DNA of 13,459 bases, from contig DLOX01000149.1 in NCBI GenBank assembly GCA_002478575.1, forward strand, positions 14,666 to 28,124, in the 5' to 3' direction. Below, in pieces: positions 1 through 6,586 of the stretch. The first letter of the stretch is position 1; each line of letters begins with the position of its first letter. The notes under the pieces were generated by a model. That model saw only the letters and a list, made by a program, of their open reading frames with translations. It ran no database searches and was not told the origin of the DNA. The translations under genes and the position numbers were made by a program. This DNA comes from Sphingomonadales bacterium UBA7473. Its GTDB lineage: Bacteria; Pseudomonadota; Alphaproteobacteria; Sphingomonadales; Sphingomonadaceae.

Positions 1-77
1 CCTGCCTCGCCCACATCGGTATTGATACAGGCGGACAGGGACAAAAACAGAGCAACACCTGCTGCTCTTTTCAGCAT
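1..77 (-). CDS. Lipoprotein, N-terminal part only (cut by window edge)
   Basis: Reading leftward from the ATG at 77-75 gives an open frame to the window edge. It begins MLKRAAGVALFLSLSAC and continues with INTDVGEA. The basic start, hydrophobic stretch and LSAC box with Cys17 are a typical lipoprotein (signal peptidase II) signal. The residue after Cys is Ile, not Asp, so outer-membrane sorting would be expected. The ATG shares one base with the TAA stop of the preceding exported protein (TAATG), which indicates translational coupling. It therefore continues the minus-strand row of envelope genes. The mature domain lies outside the window, so no function can be given. Confidence 0.75.
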   Translation of the reverse strand, partial: MLKRAAGVALFLSLSACINTDVGEA

Positions 78-730
78 TATTTTTTCTTCGCTTTGGCAGG
101 AGGCGGCAAAGTCGCGGGGCCGCCCGGTGCGATGGGCTGGCCAAAGGCAGCATCTTTCGCCAGCTCATTCAAACCATGAGCTGCGACTTGAGCGATCACC
201 ATGCGGACCGCCTCGTCAGCATTTTTCATTTGAATGCCCGGGTCCGCCACATCCTTCTTCCCCATCTTCAAATGGAGCGCATGTTTGATGACTTTGGTCA
301 CCGTCGGAGCGCCATTGGCTGGCACATATTTGAATGTGACTTCGTAAAAGTCTGTGACGAAAAGACCTTTCAAACCGAAGGTCAGTCCTGTCGCAAAGCC
401 TTTACCGCCTGCGCCCTTTTCCGGAATATTGTTGAAATCGATGCTGAGCAGTGCGCCATCTTTTGCAGGCACTTCAACGAAATCCGCAAAGATAGCCCGC
501 GGCTTCATCGCTTCAATCATGATCGGCTTGGCATATTTGGTGGCGCGATTATTGGCCGCACCACTGGTTTGAAAGTTGAAGATGATTTGGACAGGCTTTG
601 GCGTTACCGCCTGCACCTGATTTTCAGGCTTCACATCGCCGAGATCGCGATTGACATAGAATTTGGCGTGGACCGGCACCGTCACCGCAAAAAGGCCAAG
701 CGCGGCCAATGCCCATTTAAGCAACTTCAT
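77..730 (-). CDS. Exported protein of unknown function (217 aa)
   Basis: I do not recognise the family. Residues 1-22 form a clear Sec signal peptide (MKLLKW start, hydrophobic core, VHA before the likely cut at K23). The mature part is about 195 residues, looks mostly beta-rich in the middle (around 85-155), and has no cysteine, so it is probably a soluble periplasmic protein. The C terminus is Pro/Lys-rich and ends AKAKKK. A strong ribosome-binding site, AAGGGGGGAG, lies 7 nt before the ATG, which supports the start. The gene follows the SDR stop by 24 bp and its stop overlaps the next lipoprotein start, so it sits inside an operon. Its neighbours suggest a role at the cell envelope, but nothing in the sequence shows an activity. 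Confidence 0.85.
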   Translation of the reverse strand: MKLLKWALAALGLFAVTVPVHAKFYVNRDLGDVKPENQVQAVTPKPVQIIFNFQTSGAANNRATKYAKPIMIEAMKPRAIFADFVEVPAKDGALLSIDFNNIPEKGAGGKGFATGLTFGLKGLFVTDFYEVTFKYVPANGAPTVTKVIKHALHLKMGKKDVADPGIQMKNADEAVRMVIAQVAAHGLNELAKDAAFGQPIAPGGPATLPPPAKAKKK

Positions 731-754
731 ACTGATACTCCCCCCTTACTTCAC

Positions 755-1534
755 TCAATAAATCGTATAGCCACCATCGATCACAATCGTATCGCCGGTG
801 TGAAAGCGAGAGGCTTTGCTGGCGAGATAGACGGCGATCCCGGCGAAATCCTCTCCATCGCCCCAGCCGCCTACAGGTACGCGGCTAATCACATTGTCGT
901 TAAACTTATCCCAGGCTTGCAAGCCCGTTGTCATGTCTGACCGGATCCAGCCGGGGCAGATCGTGTTGGCTGTGATGCCTTTGGGAGCAAGCTCGACCGC
1001 CATGGCGCGCATCATCGCAACGACTGCGCCTTTGGTTGCCCCATAATGTTCATTCCGCGCCGCACCATGGATGGCAGCCGTAGAAGCCACCGCGACCAGC
1101 GAACCACCGCTATCTCCGGCCTTGTGCCGCTCCACCATATTGCGCGCGGCCTCCCGCAACGTGGTCAGCACGCCATAGACATTCACATCCTGCATCCGCC
1201 GGAAGTCTTCGATGGAAATGCCAAACACATCTTTGGTCGGGATGCTCATTCCAGCGTTCGCAATCGCTTGATCGATACGGCCAAATTCTGAAAGGATATT
1301 GGCCATAGCGGCCTGCACCTCAGCCTCATCGCCAACATTGACGACTGCGGCGCGAACCTCTCCGCCATGGGCCTTCAAACGCTCCAGTGCCAGTTCATTC
1401 TTGGCCGCACTCCGGCCCCAGATAATCACGGACGCCCCTTGCTTGGCCAAACCTTCCGCCATGCCAATGCCAATGCCGCTGTTCCCACCCGTGACGAGGC
1501 AGACTTTTCCGGTGAGATCAAACAGGCTGGTCAT
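755..1534 (-). CDS. Short-chain dehydrogenase/reductase (SDR, 259 aa)
   Basis: This is a classical cytoplasmic SDR oxidoreductase of normal length using NAD(P)(H). The Rossmann nucleotide-binding motif TGGNSGIG is at residues 15-22 and NAG at 93-95. The catalytic tetrad can be placed as Asn118, Ser151, Tyr164 and Lys168 (YGATK). ICPGWIRSDM at 192-201 and the C-terminal DGGY are typical of the family. The residue after strand beta2 is Arg41 with no acidic partner, which hints at NADP preference; this is inference. The substrate cannot be told from sequence; close relatives are often named 3-oxoacyl-ACP reductase, gluconate dehydrogenase or simply SDR. AAAGGA lies 6 nt before the ATG. It is 20 bp after the upstream exported-protein gene and 24 bp before the next, so a lone enzyme sits inside a row of exported proteins. 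Confidence 0.93.
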   Translation of the reverse strand: MTSLFDLTGKVCLVTGGNSGIGIGMAEGLAKQGASVIIWGRSAAKNELALERLKAHGGEVRAAVVNVGDEAEVQAAMANILSEFGRIDQAIANAGMSIPTKDVFGISIEDFRRMQDVNVYGVLTTLREAARNMVERHKAGDSGGSLVAVASTAAIHGAARNEHYGATKGAVVAMMRAMAVELAPKGITANTICPGWIRSDMTTGLQAWDKFNDNVISRVPVGGWGDGEDFAGIAVYLASKASRFHTGDTIVIDGGYTIY

Positions 1535-1554
1535 GGCAGGTCCTTTATTTGCGT

Positions 1555-2139
1555 TCAGTTAGGGCAAAAGACTTTGGCATCTTCGGCGATGCGATTTAGC
1601 GATAAGGCAACAGCGCCGTTCAACGCGTCGTTGGATCGGCCCATAACGGTTGCCATCAATAAGGTCCGCCAAAAGGTTCCGCGATAGCTTTTCTCAAACG
1701 GCCGGCTTGCATCTGCGGAGCTTAATCGCAGGATCACTGTCCCGTAGAAGCCGCCATTATGATAATCGAGCCAAGCCGTTTTGAGCGCCACCTTAACCGG
1801 TAGGTAGCCAGCGGACACAGCGCCTGTCTCGGCAAATTTCACATCAAAGCCGCGTGTGCCAAGGCCCGCGACCATTGACTTGATCCAAGCTTGGCGATCT
1901 GCAGGCGGCTCAAAGTGATTGTCAAAAAAATTGCCCATGTAATTTGCGGGATCGCGCAGGTCTTCGATGCCAACAATGGCGATCTTGCATGTCTGTGGGA
2001 TCGGCGGCGGTGCCTTCTCACCGGGCGCCAGCTTAGGTGCCTCCGGTTCGGCATATGTTGCATTCATTACTCCGGGCTTGAGTTCCGCCAATGTTGCGGA
2101 GGGTATGGCAAGAAGAGCAACAGCCAAGAGCGCTCTCAT
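1555..2139 (-). CDS. Exported protein of unknown function (194 aa), faintly YajG-like
   Basis: The start chosen is the ATG at 2139-2137, because it directly gives a signal peptide (MRALLAVALLAIPSATLA, likely cut before Glu19) and overlaps the TGA of the upstream gene in an ATGA quartet. GGGAG lies 7 nt before it. A longer open frame begins at 2190 but would bury the signal peptide. The mature protein has a Pro-rich linker (about 31-49) and one cysteine near each end (Cys51 and Cys192), which could form a disulfide. The order of segments (KIAIVGIEDLRD, a helix, then VKVALKTAWLDYH and a hydrophobic strand followed by KSYRGTF) recalls YajG-type envelope proteins, but only by general pattern. No enzymatic motif is visible. 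It is most likely a periplasmic protein made with its neighbours. Confidence 0.85.
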   Translation of the reverse strand: MRALLAVALLAIPSATLAELKPGVMNATYAEPEAPKLAPGEKAPPPIPQTCKIAIVGIEDLRDPANYMGNFFDNHFEPPADRQAWIKSMVAGLGTRGFDVKFAETGAVSAGYLPVKVALKTAWLDYHNGGFYGTVILRLSSADASRPFEKSYRGTFWRTLLMATVMGRSNDALNGAVALSLNRIAEDAKVFCPN

Positions 2140-3101
2140 TGTCCTGCTCCCAAGGCCAAAGTGCGGGTATGGGCAAAATAGCCCGCCCAAATCAGGACGC
2201 CGGGCTTCCCGGGGGTCACTGTTGCTGACGTTCGGACTATCCCATTGGATGTCTCCGGTGTCGCCAAGGCATCCGCACCCTCGATAATCCTACCCCGATG
2301 CCACCCAATCGACATTTTGGGGAGTGTTTTGTCATTGAAAGCCGCCATATCCGTGGTCCGCAGCTGCATCGCACGCGCCGAAAGGTCAGCGACTTTCGCT
2401 ATGCTTTCGATCAGCGTTTGCTTCAACAACTTCCCATCATTGGCGGTCCACGCAGCCACGCTATCGATGGGCTTGCCCGATGAATCGGGGGCAAGCGAAG
2501 TGATTGTATGTGCGCCTTTCACAAAGGCGACCCGCTCGGGCAGAAAGCGCTTCTCGGGCTTCTTGGCCCTGGGATTGACCTTATCAACCAGCTCCACAAC
2601 CGCCGACACACCGACGCCGGACAAATCAGGCGTCATTTCGTAAGTGATTTTGAGGGACGCCATCTGCGGTGCAGAACCTGCATCAAGAACCGCCATCTTG
2701 CCCCAAAGCGTCGGGTCTTTGGCAAAGCTCGCCTTGGATCCGTTGATCCAGTTGATCCCGCTGAATGCCCGAGCCACTTCGCGCTTGACGATGGCATCAG
2801 CATCAAAGCCTTCCATCGCCATCCGGATTTGTTCAGCCTTATCCTCGGCCTTCTTGGTGCGGGACGATTCCATGGCGCCAACGATCAAAGCACCAACGAT
2901 GGACTCGCTGCCCCCACCGCCGCCGCCTGCCGCGTTAATGCTGGCGCGGATTTCGACTTGAGGCACAATGACATGAAGGGAGATCGGATCAGCAGGATTG
3001 CGGTTGGCCTCGGGAATGGTCTCTTCGGGAAAGGCCAACACGGCTGTTGGAACAGCCAAGCAAACCGCGCTCGCGACTCTCATCGCAAAACCAATAGGCA
3101 A
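2136..3101 (-). CDS. Exported protein of unknown function (321 aa), TTG start
   Basis: I do not recognise the family. The N terminus MPIGFAMRVASAVCLAVPTA continues VLA before a likely cut at Phe24, a good Sec signal peptide. Residues 59-64 are six consecutive glycines followed by Ser and a short hydrophobic segment (about 68-77). The rest is mixed alpha/beta with a Lys/Arg/Pro patch near 200. The start is a TTG: GGGGAGAGG ends 5 nt before it, whereas the first in-frame ATG (3083-3081) has no ribosome-binding site. Either start keeps the signal peptide. The gene begins 58 bp after the topA stop with no visible terminator between, and its stop overlaps the next start (ATGA), so it may be co-transcribed with topA and heads the exported-protein row. 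Confidence 0.85.
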   Translation of the reverse strand: MPIGFAMRVASAVCLAVPTAVLAFPEETIPEANRNPADPISLHVIVPQVEIRASINAAGGGGGGSESIVGALIVGAMESSRTKKAEDKAEQIRMAMEGFDADAIVKREVARAFSGINWINGSKASFAKDPTLWGKMAVLDAGSAPQMASLKITYEMTPDLSGVGVSAVVELVDKVNPRAKKPEKRFLPERVAFVKGAHTITSLAPDSSGKPIDSVAAWTANDGKLLKQTLIESIAKVADLSARAMQLRTTDMAAFNDKTLPKMSIGWHRGRIIEGADALATPETSNGIVRTSATVTPGKPGVLIWAGYFAHTRTLALGAGQ

Positions 3102-3106
3102 TGCAA

Positions 3107-3115
3107 CCTCTCCCC
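3107..3115 (-). promoter_or_regulatory. Ribosome-binding site deciding a TTG start
   Basis: On the minus strand this reads GGGGAGAGG and ends 5 nt before the TTG at 3101-3099. The nearest in-frame ATG is 23 nt downstream of this site and has no purine-rich site of its own. The spacing therefore favours TTG as the true start of the 321-aa exported protein. Confidence 0.6.
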
Positions 3116-3159
3116 GTTTCTTATCCTTGATCGCCTCTTATGGGCAGCTCAAATCCTCG

Positions 3160-5736
3160 TCAACTTTTCGCGGCCTTCTTCGGCGCTGCCTTTTTGGCGG
3201 CTGGTTTCTTGGCCGCAGGCTTTTTGGCGGGAGCCTTTTTCTTCGCAGGCGCTTTCTTAGCCTTGCCTTTCGCGGGGCCCTTGGCGGCGCGATCATCGAT
3301 CAGTTGTGCGGCTTCTTCCAAAGTCAGCGCTTCGATGGTGACTGACTTAGGCAGCGTCGCATTGGTGGTTCCATCGGTGACATAGGCCCCGTAGCGCCCT
3401 TCCATTACCTTCAACTCAAGCTCTGTGCGCGGATGCTTGCCCAGTTCTTTGAGCGGAGCTCTTGCAGCGCCTTGGCCGCGCCGATTGCCGCCTGCCGCAG
3501 CTTCGGCCAACTTCACAACAGCCGCATTCATGCCGGTTTCAAAAACGTCCAGCGTCGATTGCAGGCGCGCATATTTGCCGGAGTGCGCAAGATAAGGCCC
3601 GTAGCGTCCAATGCTTGCCGTGATCGGTGCGCCAGTCTCGGGGTGTTCGCCAATGGTGCGCGGCAGATCCAACAGTTTGACCGCCCAATCGAGCCCAAAA
3701 TCCTCTGATGGGATATCTTTGGGGATAGATGCCATCTTGCGCGTATCGCCTTCGCCCATCTGGACATAGGGGCCGAAGCGGCCAGATTTGCGGGCTATGT
3801 CAAGACCCGTGACGGGATGCTGACCGAGCACTTCCGGACCCGGGTCGCCCGCATCAGCACCGTCGCCACCCTGACCAAATTTCCGTGTGAATTTGCATTC
3901 GGGATAGTTGGAACAAGCCACAAAGGCCCCAAACCGTCCGCCACGAAGAGCAAGGCTCCCGACTTTGCACGATGGGCAGAGGCGCGGATCGCTGCCATCT
4001 TCTTTTTCGGGGAAGAGATAGGGCGCGAGGAACTTGTCAATCTCGGCGGTCACTTCGGATGGCTTTTTATCCATCACTTCAACGGTCTTAGGTTTGAAAT
4101 CCTTCCAAAAGGCCTCAAGCACCGCTTGCCATTGCGCCCGACCACCGGAGACATCATCCAGCTCTTCCTCAAGGCCTGCCGTAAAATCAAAGCTAACATA
4201 GCGTTCGAAAAAGCGCTCCAGAAACGCGCTCAGCAACCGCCCGCTTTCATTTGGTATGAAACGGTTTTTCTCAGCCGTGACGTAGAGCCGGTCCTTCAAA
4301 ACCTGAAGGATCGAAGCATAAGTCGATGGGCGACCAATGCCCAATTCTTCCATCTTTTTGACAAGGCTGGCTTCGGAATAGCGCGGCGGTGGCTGAGTGA
4401 AATGCTGTTCGCTTTCGACCGATTTTTTCGCAGGCGCATCGCCTTCGCGGATCATGGGCAGGCGCTTGCCGTCCTCGTCTCCGTCGTCGTCGCGGCCCTC
4501 TTCATAGAGTGCCAGATAACCGGGAAAGAGAACCACTTGGCCAGTCGCTCTCAAACCTGTCTGGCCTGTGCCATCTGCCATCTCGACCGTTGTGCGTTCC
4601 AATCGGGCCGAGGCCATTTGGCTCGCCATCGCGCGTTTCCAGATCAGATCATAAAGCCGCGCATGATCGCCGCCCCCGGCCCGATCTTTCCCAAAATCGG
4701 TGGGGCGGATCGCTTCATGCGCTTCCTGGGCATTCTTCGCCTTGGTCTGATAGACGCGCGGTTTATCAGGCACATAAGATGCGTCGTAGCGATTGGCGAT
4801 GGCGCCGCGCGCGGCGGAAATGGCGCTGCCATCCATCTGCACGCCGTCCGTCCGCATGTAAGTGATCGCACCATCTTCATACAGCGATTGCGCCAACCGC
4901 ATCGTGTGCGACGCCGCAAAGCCCAATTTCCGCGCCGCTTCCTGTTGGAGTGTCGAAGTCGTAAACGGTGGCGGCGGGTTGCGGGTCAGCGGCTTGGTTT
5001 CAACCGAGGTAACACTGAACCGGCCAGCCTCAACCGCGGCCTTGGCAGCGGCAGCATCGCCGGCATTGCCAATCGTCAGCCGATCAATCTTCTCACCCTT
5101 GTGCCGCACCAGCCGCGCGACAAAACCAATCCCGTCATGCTCCATATTGGCGATGACGGACCAATATTCTTGCGGACGAAACAATTCGATTTCTCGTTCG
5201 CGATCCACCACGAGCCGAAGCGCAACGGATTGCACCCGACCGGCCGATTTCGCGCCGGGGAGCTTGCGCCAAAGCACTGGCGACAATGTGAAGCCCACCA
5301 GATAGTCAAGAGCCCGCCGCGCACGATAGGCATCGATCAGATCATCATCCAGCGCACGCGGGTTGGCCATCGCCTCCAGCACGGCCGGCTTGGTGATCGC
5401 GTTGAACGTCACGCGCTTCACATCCTTGGGGAGCGCCTTTTTCTTGGCCAACACTTCTTGCACATGCCAGCTGATCGCTTCGCCTTCGCGATCAGGGTCA
5501 GTCGCGAGGATCAAAGTGTCGGCTTGCTTAGCGACATCGGTGATCGCCTTCAGTTGCTTGGCCTTGTCGCCATATGGTACCCAGAGCATCGAGAAGCCAT
5601 CGTCTGGATTGACCGAACCGTCTTTGGCAGGAAGATCTCGCACATGACCAAAGCTGGCGAGCACAGTGTGGCCGGGGCCCAGATATTTCTCAATGGTCTT
5701 TGCCTTGGCGGGGGACTCTACGACAACTAGCTTCAT
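3160..5736 (-). CDS. topA: DNA topoisomerase I (type IA), 858 aa
   Basis: This cytoplasmic enzyme relaxes negatively supercoiled DNA by a transient 5'-phosphotyrosine break. The start ATG at 5736 gives MKLVVVESPAKAKTIEKYLG, the standard TopA N terminus; an open frame extends upstream to 5847 but is not conserved-looking. The Toprim domain covers residues 1-115, with Glu7 and the metal site ATDPDREGE (Asp80, Asp82, Glu84). SAGRVQS is at 164-170, and the catalytic tyrosine is Tyr293 in ITYMRTDG. One four-cysteine zinc ribbon (Cys587, 590, 608, 614) is followed by three related C-terminal repeats of the type GxHPxTG...GRYGPYV (637-658, 695-716, 765-786). The tail (about 817-858) is a Lys/Ala/Pro-rich, histone-H1-like extension, which probably binds DNA or RNA. 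AAGGAG lies 12 nt before the ATG; an in-frame TTG three codons earlier sits too close (3 nt) to it. Confidence 0.97.
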   Translation of the reverse strand: MKLVVVESPAKAKTIEKYLGPGHTVLASFGHVRDLPAKDGSVNPDDGFSMLWVPYGDKAKQLKAITDVAKQADTLILATDPDREGEAISWHVQEVLAKKKALPKDVKRVTFNAITKPAVLEAMANPRALDDDLIDAYRARRALDYLVGFTLSPVLWRKLPGAKSAGRVQSVALRLVVDREREIELFRPQEYWSVIANMEHDGIGFVARLVRHKGEKIDRLTIGNAGDAAAAKAAVEAGRFSVTSVETKPLTRNPPPPFTTSTLQQEAARKLGFAASHTMRLAQSLYEDGAITYMRTDGVQMDGSAISAARGAIANRYDASYVPDKPRVYQTKAKNAQEAHEAIRPTDFGKDRAGGGDHARLYDLIWKRAMASQMASARLERTTVEMADGTGQTGLRATGQVVLFPGYLALYEEGRDDDGDEDGKRLPMIREGDAPAKKSVESEQHFTQPPPRYSEASLVKKMEELGIGRPSTYASILQVLKDRLYVTAEKNRFIPNESGRLLSAFLERFFERYVSFDFTAGLEEELDDVSGGRAQWQAVLEAFWKDFKPKTVEVMDKKPSEVTAEIDKFLAPYLFPEKEDGSDPRLCPSCKVGSLALRGGRFGAFVACSNYPECKFTRKFGQGGDGADAGDPGPEVLGQHPVTGLDIARKSGRFGPYVQMGEGDTRKMASIPKDIPSEDFGLDWAVKLLDLPRTIGEHPETGAPITASIGRYGPYLAHSGKYARLQSTLDVFETGMNAAVVKLAEAAAGGNRRGQGAARAPLKELGKHPRTELELKVMEGRYGAYVTDGTTNATLPKSVTIEALTLEEAAQLIDDRAAKGPAKGKAKKAPAKKKAPAKKPAAKKPAAKKAAPKKAAKS

Positions 5737-5837
5737 GCGGTACAAAGGCTCCTTCACGTGCGTGCGCGAGGGTGAGAGGGGAAAGGGCGGTTCGTCAAGA
5801 GGGCATTGGGACAGTGATTCTCGCCTCCTTCGTCGCG

Positions 5838-5849
5838 ATTTGTGCAAAT
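5838..5849. promoter_or_regulatory. 12-bp palindrome between divergent topA and eda
   Basis: The sequence ATTTGTGCAAAT is a perfect inverted repeat with 5-bp arms and a 2-bp centre. It lies 102 bp upstream of the topA start and 123 bp upstream of the eda start, in the only sizeable intergenic region. A dimeric regulator could bind here and act on either promoter. I cannot assign a known regulator, and a 10-bp paired match could arise by chance. Confidence 0.3.
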
Positions 5850-5876
5850 TTTATGTCGGCCGGTTTCGGTGCGATT

Positions 5877-5942
5877 GGGCCTTTGGATCAATGAAGGCCT
5901 CTTAAGCGCTGGATTTTCGAAGCGCTTTTGTGCCAAAGGCCC
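5877..5942 (+). promoter_or_regulatory. Structured eda leader with alternative inverted repeats
   Basis: GGGCCTTTGG at 5877-5886 is an exact reverse complement of CCAAAGGCCC at 5933-5942, a 10-bp long-range pair. The same left arm can instead form a local hairpin, GGCCTT (5878-5883) with AAGGCC (5894-5899), over a 10-nt loop. Between them AAGCGCT (5904-5910) pairs with AGCGCTT (5921-5927), again over a 10-nt loop and followed by TTG. CTTTTG at 5925-5930 can also pair with CAAAAG at 5955-5960, which overlaps the eda ribosome-binding site. Mutually exclusive pairs next to a ribosome-binding site are the pattern of an attenuator or RNA switch, but a protein operator is equally possible. No known riboswitch class is recognised. 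It is on a transcript only if the eda promoter lies upstream of 5877, which I could not locate with confidence. Confidence 0.35.
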
Positions 5943-5956
5943 GTGCCTCTTTAACA

Positions 5957-5962
5957 AAAGGA
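5957..5962 (+). promoter_or_regulatory. Ribosome-binding site of eda
   Basis: AAAGGA lies 9 nt before the ATG at 5972 and decides the start against an in-frame GTG at 5930. It overlaps CAAAAG (5955-5960), which is complementary to CTTTTG at 5925-5930, so it could be hidden by base pairing in the leader. Confidence 0.6.
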
Positions 5963-5971
5963 CCATCCCCC

Positions 5972-6586
5972 ATGACGCCCATCGAAACCATCATGCGCAC
6001 GGCTCCTGTTATCCCCGTGCTGGTGATTGATGATGCGGCTCATGCCAAACCAATTGCGCAAGCCTTGGTGGCGGGCGGGCTTCGGGTGCTTGAAGTGACG
6101 CTACGGACAGCGGCAGCACTTGATGTGATCCGCGAGATGAAATCAGTCGAAGGTGCGATTGTCGGCGCAGGCACAGTGCTGAACGAAGCTGATTTGAAGG
6201 CCAGCATCGATGCTGGATCTGAGTTCATTGTTTCCCCCGGCCTCACCGAAGCTTTGGGCAAGGCAGCCGTTGCAAGCGGCATCCCCTTTCTCCCCGGAAC
6301 GGCCAATGCGGGAGACATTATGCGCGGGCTTGATCTCGGTCTCACCCATTTCAAATTTTTCCCGGCAGAAGCGTCTGGCGGCATTTCTGCGCTCAAGGCG
6401 ATTTCCGCGCCGTTTGGCATTGCGAAATTCTGCCCAACCGGCGGCATCTCGTTGAAAACAGCGCCTGATTGGCTGGCACTTGATCCGGTACTTTGCGTTG
6501 GCGGAAGCTGGGTAGTCGGCAAAGGCGCGCCAGACGTTGCCACTATCGAAGCGGCCGCCCGCGAAGCGTCTGCCCTGCCACGATGA
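5972..6586 (+). CDS. eda: 2-dehydro-3-deoxy-phosphogluconate (KDPG) aldolase, 204 aa
   Basis: This enzyme cleaves KDPG to pyruvate and glyceraldehyde-3-phosphate, the last step of the Entner-Doudoroff pathway, in the cytoplasm. The single TIM-barrel domain fills the protein. The Schiff-base lysine is Lys128 in HFKFFPAE, and Glu41 in EVTLRT corresponds to the conserved glutamate of the family. Further class I aldolase marks are GAGTVL (65-70), SPGLTE (88-93), PGT (108-110), FCPTGG (153-158) and GGSW (177-180). Length is normal. The ATG at 5972 is preceded by AAAGGA; starting at the GTG at 5930 would add 14 unconserved residues. It is the first gene of a five-gene overlapping operon and its TGA overlaps the next ATG. 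The usual partners edd, zwf and pgl are not in this window. Confidence 0.97.
   Translation: MTPIETIMRTAPVIPVLVIDDAAHAKPIAQALVAGGLRVLEVTLRTAAALDVIREMKSVEGAIVGAGTVLNEADLKASIDAGSEFIVSPGLTEALGKAAVASGIPFLPGTANAGDIMRGLDLGLTHFKFFPAEASGGISALKAISAPFGIAKFCPTGGISLKTAPDWLALDPVLCVGGSWVVGKGAPDVATIEAAAREASALPR

Noticed and set aside
176..940. Plus-strand open frame of 254 codons opposite the 217-aa protein and the SDR end
   Set aside because: It spans two minus-strand genes with signal peptide, ribosome-binding site and SDR motifs, and has no start signal or domain of its own.
3102..3159. Terminator or separate promoter between topA and the exported-protein row
   Set aside because: No GC-rich hairpin with T tract and no convincing -35/-10 pair is visible in these 58 bp; read-through from topA remains possible but unproven.
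2508..3260. Plus-strand open frame of 250 codons opposite the 321-aa exported protein and the topA tail
   Set aside because: It crosses two genes and the low-complexity topA tail; its C-terminal part only mirrors the Lys/Ala repeats.
3163..3270. Tandem DNA repeat
   Set aside because: The repetition is explained by Lys/Ala/Pro-rich codons of the topA tail and is imperfect; it is not an independent repeat element.
3817..5730. Long plus-strand open frame (about 637 codons) opposite topA
   Set aside because: It lies wholly antisense to a confidently identified topA and has no recognisable domains or sensible composition (rich in Arg, His and Ile). Long antisense frames are common in GC-rich genes with strong third-position bias.
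5737..5847. N-terminal extension of topA by 37 codons
   Set aside because: The extension is Arg/Ser/Pro-rich, and the typical TopA start sequence appears exactly at the ATG at 5736.
5904..5930. Possible Rho-independent terminator (AAGCGCT/AGCGCTT hairpin followed by TTTG)
   Set aside because: The stem is only 7 bp, the T tract is short, and there is no plus-strand gene before it to terminate. It is treated as part of the eda leader instead.
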